Origin: Campylobacteraceae bacterium
GTDB lineage: Bacteria > Campylobacterota > Campylobacteria > Campylobacterales > Sulfurospirillaceae
Length of the DNA stretch: 7,008 nt
Reading direction: 5' to 3'
Assembly (NCBI GenBank): GCA_027011025.1
Contig: JALVAU010000318.1
Coordinates: 1-7,008, forward strand
The position numbers were made by a program, and so were the translations under genes. The notes under the pieces were generated by a model. That model saw only the letters and a list, made by a program, of their open reading frames with translations. It was not told where the DNA came from and ran no database searches. This document shows positions 6,470 through 7,008 of the stretch, one piece after another. Each line of letters starts with the position of its first letter. Position 1 is the first letter of the stretch.

Positions 6470-6498
6470 ATTATACCTTAAACTCCTTTAAATGTAAA
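6470..6498 (-). promoter_or_regulatory. Near-consensus sigma-70 promoter upstream of rpsP
   Basis: The minus strand carries TTTACA (6493-6498, one mismatch to TTGACA), a spacer of exactly 17 bases, and TATAAT (6470-6475). It is the best full promoter in the window. Transcription would start near 6462-6464, about 140 bases before the rpsP ATG, so it yields either a long leader for the ribosomal operon or a separate small RNA. The -35 box lies in the tail of the terminator-like hairpin that follows the PIN gene. Confidence 0.72.
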
Positions 6499-6502
6499 GA
6501 GT

Positions 6503-6527
6503 GGGAAAGCATTTATCGCTCTTTCCC
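6503..6527 (-). terminator. Terminator-like hairpin after the PIN gene
   Basis: GGGAAAG and CTTTCCC form a perfect 7-bp stem (6503-6509 with 6521-6527) around an 11-base loop, 6 bases past the PIN stop codon. On the minus strand it is followed by ACTCTTTACATTT, a broken T-rich tail that also contains the -35 box of the next promoter. It most likely separates the PIN unit from the ribosomal operon. The tail is imperfect, so some read-through is possible. Confidence 0.55.
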
Positions 6528-6533
6528 TCATCC

Positions 6534-6992
6534 CTAAACTCCAGCTCCTCGTTCCACCTCTCCTGAGATGGAATGTATAAACTCCTTGCTGTTCATTAAG
6601 ACCATCTCATCAGAAACAAACTTTTTATCATTAGATAAAATCAAATCACAAGAGGCTTTTTTGGCAATTATATATTGGATAGTATCTTCTAAATCAGTAA
6701 ATTTTTTATTTTTCTTCATTAGTTTACAACTCTCATCTATCTCAAAGTTTGAAAATTCAACAACACTACATAGTTCATTCAAATCGAGTATGGAATCTAG
6801 TGCATCCATCTTCCCTTTTTTTGAAAGAACATAATACAAAGTTGTAATGATATCGCAAGAGGTAAAAAGCTCTATATCATTTTGTTGAAGCAACATAGAG
6901 ATAACTTCTGAACTCTCTTTATAAAAAGGTCTATTTTCATCATATACATCAAGGATAATGTTTGCATCCAAAAAAACTCTTTTATATTTCAC
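6534..6992 (-). CDS. PIN-domain protein, PIN_3-type putative toxin ribonuclease
   Basis: PIN domains are Mg-dependent endoribonucleases; many are VapC-like toxins of type II toxin-antitoxin pairs. The 152 residues start with VFLDANIILDVYDENRPFY (6-24), where D9 is the first acidic metal ligand. SCDIITTLYYVLSK (45-58) follows at the place where VapC proteins have a conserved Glu; relatives of this subtype often have a neutral residue there. Then FTDLEDTIQYIIA (98-110) gives D100 and D103, and DLILSNDKKF (116-125) gives D122. Length about 140-150 is normal, so it looks intact. The start is GTG (6990-6992), with AAGG 6 bases before it; there is no better start inside the window. An overlapping open frame ends at 6982 and may be the antitoxin. 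Toxin activity and target are inference; the domain call is solid. Confidence 0.85.
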   Translation of the reverse strand: MKYKRVFLDANIILDVYDENRPFYKESSEVISMLLQQNDIELFTSCDIITTLYYVLSKKGKMDALDSILDLNELCSVVEFSNFEIDESCKLMKKNKKFTDLEDTIQYIIAKKASCDLILSNDKKFVSDEMVLMNSKEFIHSISGEVERGAGV

Positions 6993-7008
6993 GATTAGCC
7001 TTGATAGA
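6982..7008 (-). CDS. Possible C-terminal end of an upstream gene, perhaps the antitoxin (partial)
   Basis: In the minus-strand frame that ends in TAA at 6982-6984, the last visible codons read SIKANREI. They overlap the GTG start of the PIN gene by 11 bases, a layout common for antitoxin-toxin pairs. Eight codons are too few to recognise a family, and an open frame this short can be chance. The PIN frame itself also stays open to the window edge, so the PIN gene could in principle start further upstream. I infer a partner gene from layout only. Confidence 0.25.
   Translation of the reverse strand, partial: SIKANREI

Noticed and set aside
6325..6533. SRP RNA, 6S RNA, tRNA or a known riboswitch in the rpsP upstream region
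   Set aside because: No GGAAG-type SRP loop, no tRNA cloverleaf or T-loop motif and no recognised riboswitch core could be found on either strand.
6568..6834. Plus-strand open frame of 88 codons opposite the PIN gene
   Set aside because: It is antisense to the PIN motifs, low in complexity (many Ser, Phe) and without start signals.
1..7008. CRISPR array, insertion sequence, prophage or attachment site
   Set aside because: No regularly spaced repeats, transposase, terminal inverted repeats or tRNA-linked direct repeats were seen.

Overview
The window reads almost entirely on the minus strand. It is AT-rich DNA that fits a Campylobacterota (epsilonproteobacterial) genome. The reasons are the compact order rpsP, KH-domain gene, rimM, trmD, rplS, the epsilon-like TrmD and S16 sequences, heavy use of ATA and AGA codons, and promoters dominated by a TATAAT -10 box in AT-rich DNA. 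The phylum is an inference from sequence character; no marker gene here fixes the genus.

Reading in the direction of transcription (high to low coordinates), the window opens with the last codons of a possible small gene and a PIN-domain ribonuclease-like gene that starts with GTG (6534-6992). A hairpin ends that unit. Next comes a 209-bp intergenic stretch with a near-consensus promoter, a potentially folded leader and a second -10 box just before rpsP. The ribosome and translation operon follows with gaps of 1 to 8 bases: rpsP (S16), khpA-like KH protein, rimM (16S maturation), trmD (tRNA m1G37 methyltransferase) and rplS (L19). A stem-loop sits after rplS.

A second operon starts 126 bp beyond rplS from an extended -10 promoter (TGC-TATAAT): citC, citD, citE, citF and a partial citX that runs off the window edge. 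It encodes the three subunits of ATP-independent citrate lyase (gamma acyl carrier, beta lyase, alpha CoA-transferase) and two of the enzymes that make the carrier active: CitX attaches the phosphoribosyl-dephospho-CoA arm and CitC acetylates it. Citrate would be cleaved to oxaloacetate and acetate. CitG, a citrate transporter and oxaloacetate decarboxylase are not visible; they may lie past position 1.

The most unusual observation is the start of citX. Its reading frame is closed by a stop just upstream, matches the CitX family from its first residues, and contains no ATG, GTG, TTG or CTG until codon 69. The best-placed start is an ATA that overlaps the citF stop as ATAG, behind a Shine-Dalgarno-like TTAAGG. 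Other points for a second look are the rpsP leader with its possible pseudoknot, the terminator tail that overlaps a -35 box, a Glu where TrmD normally has its catalytic Asp, and the placement of a toxin-like PIN gene directly before a ribosomal operon. I see no CRISPR array, insertion sequence, tRNA or rRNA.
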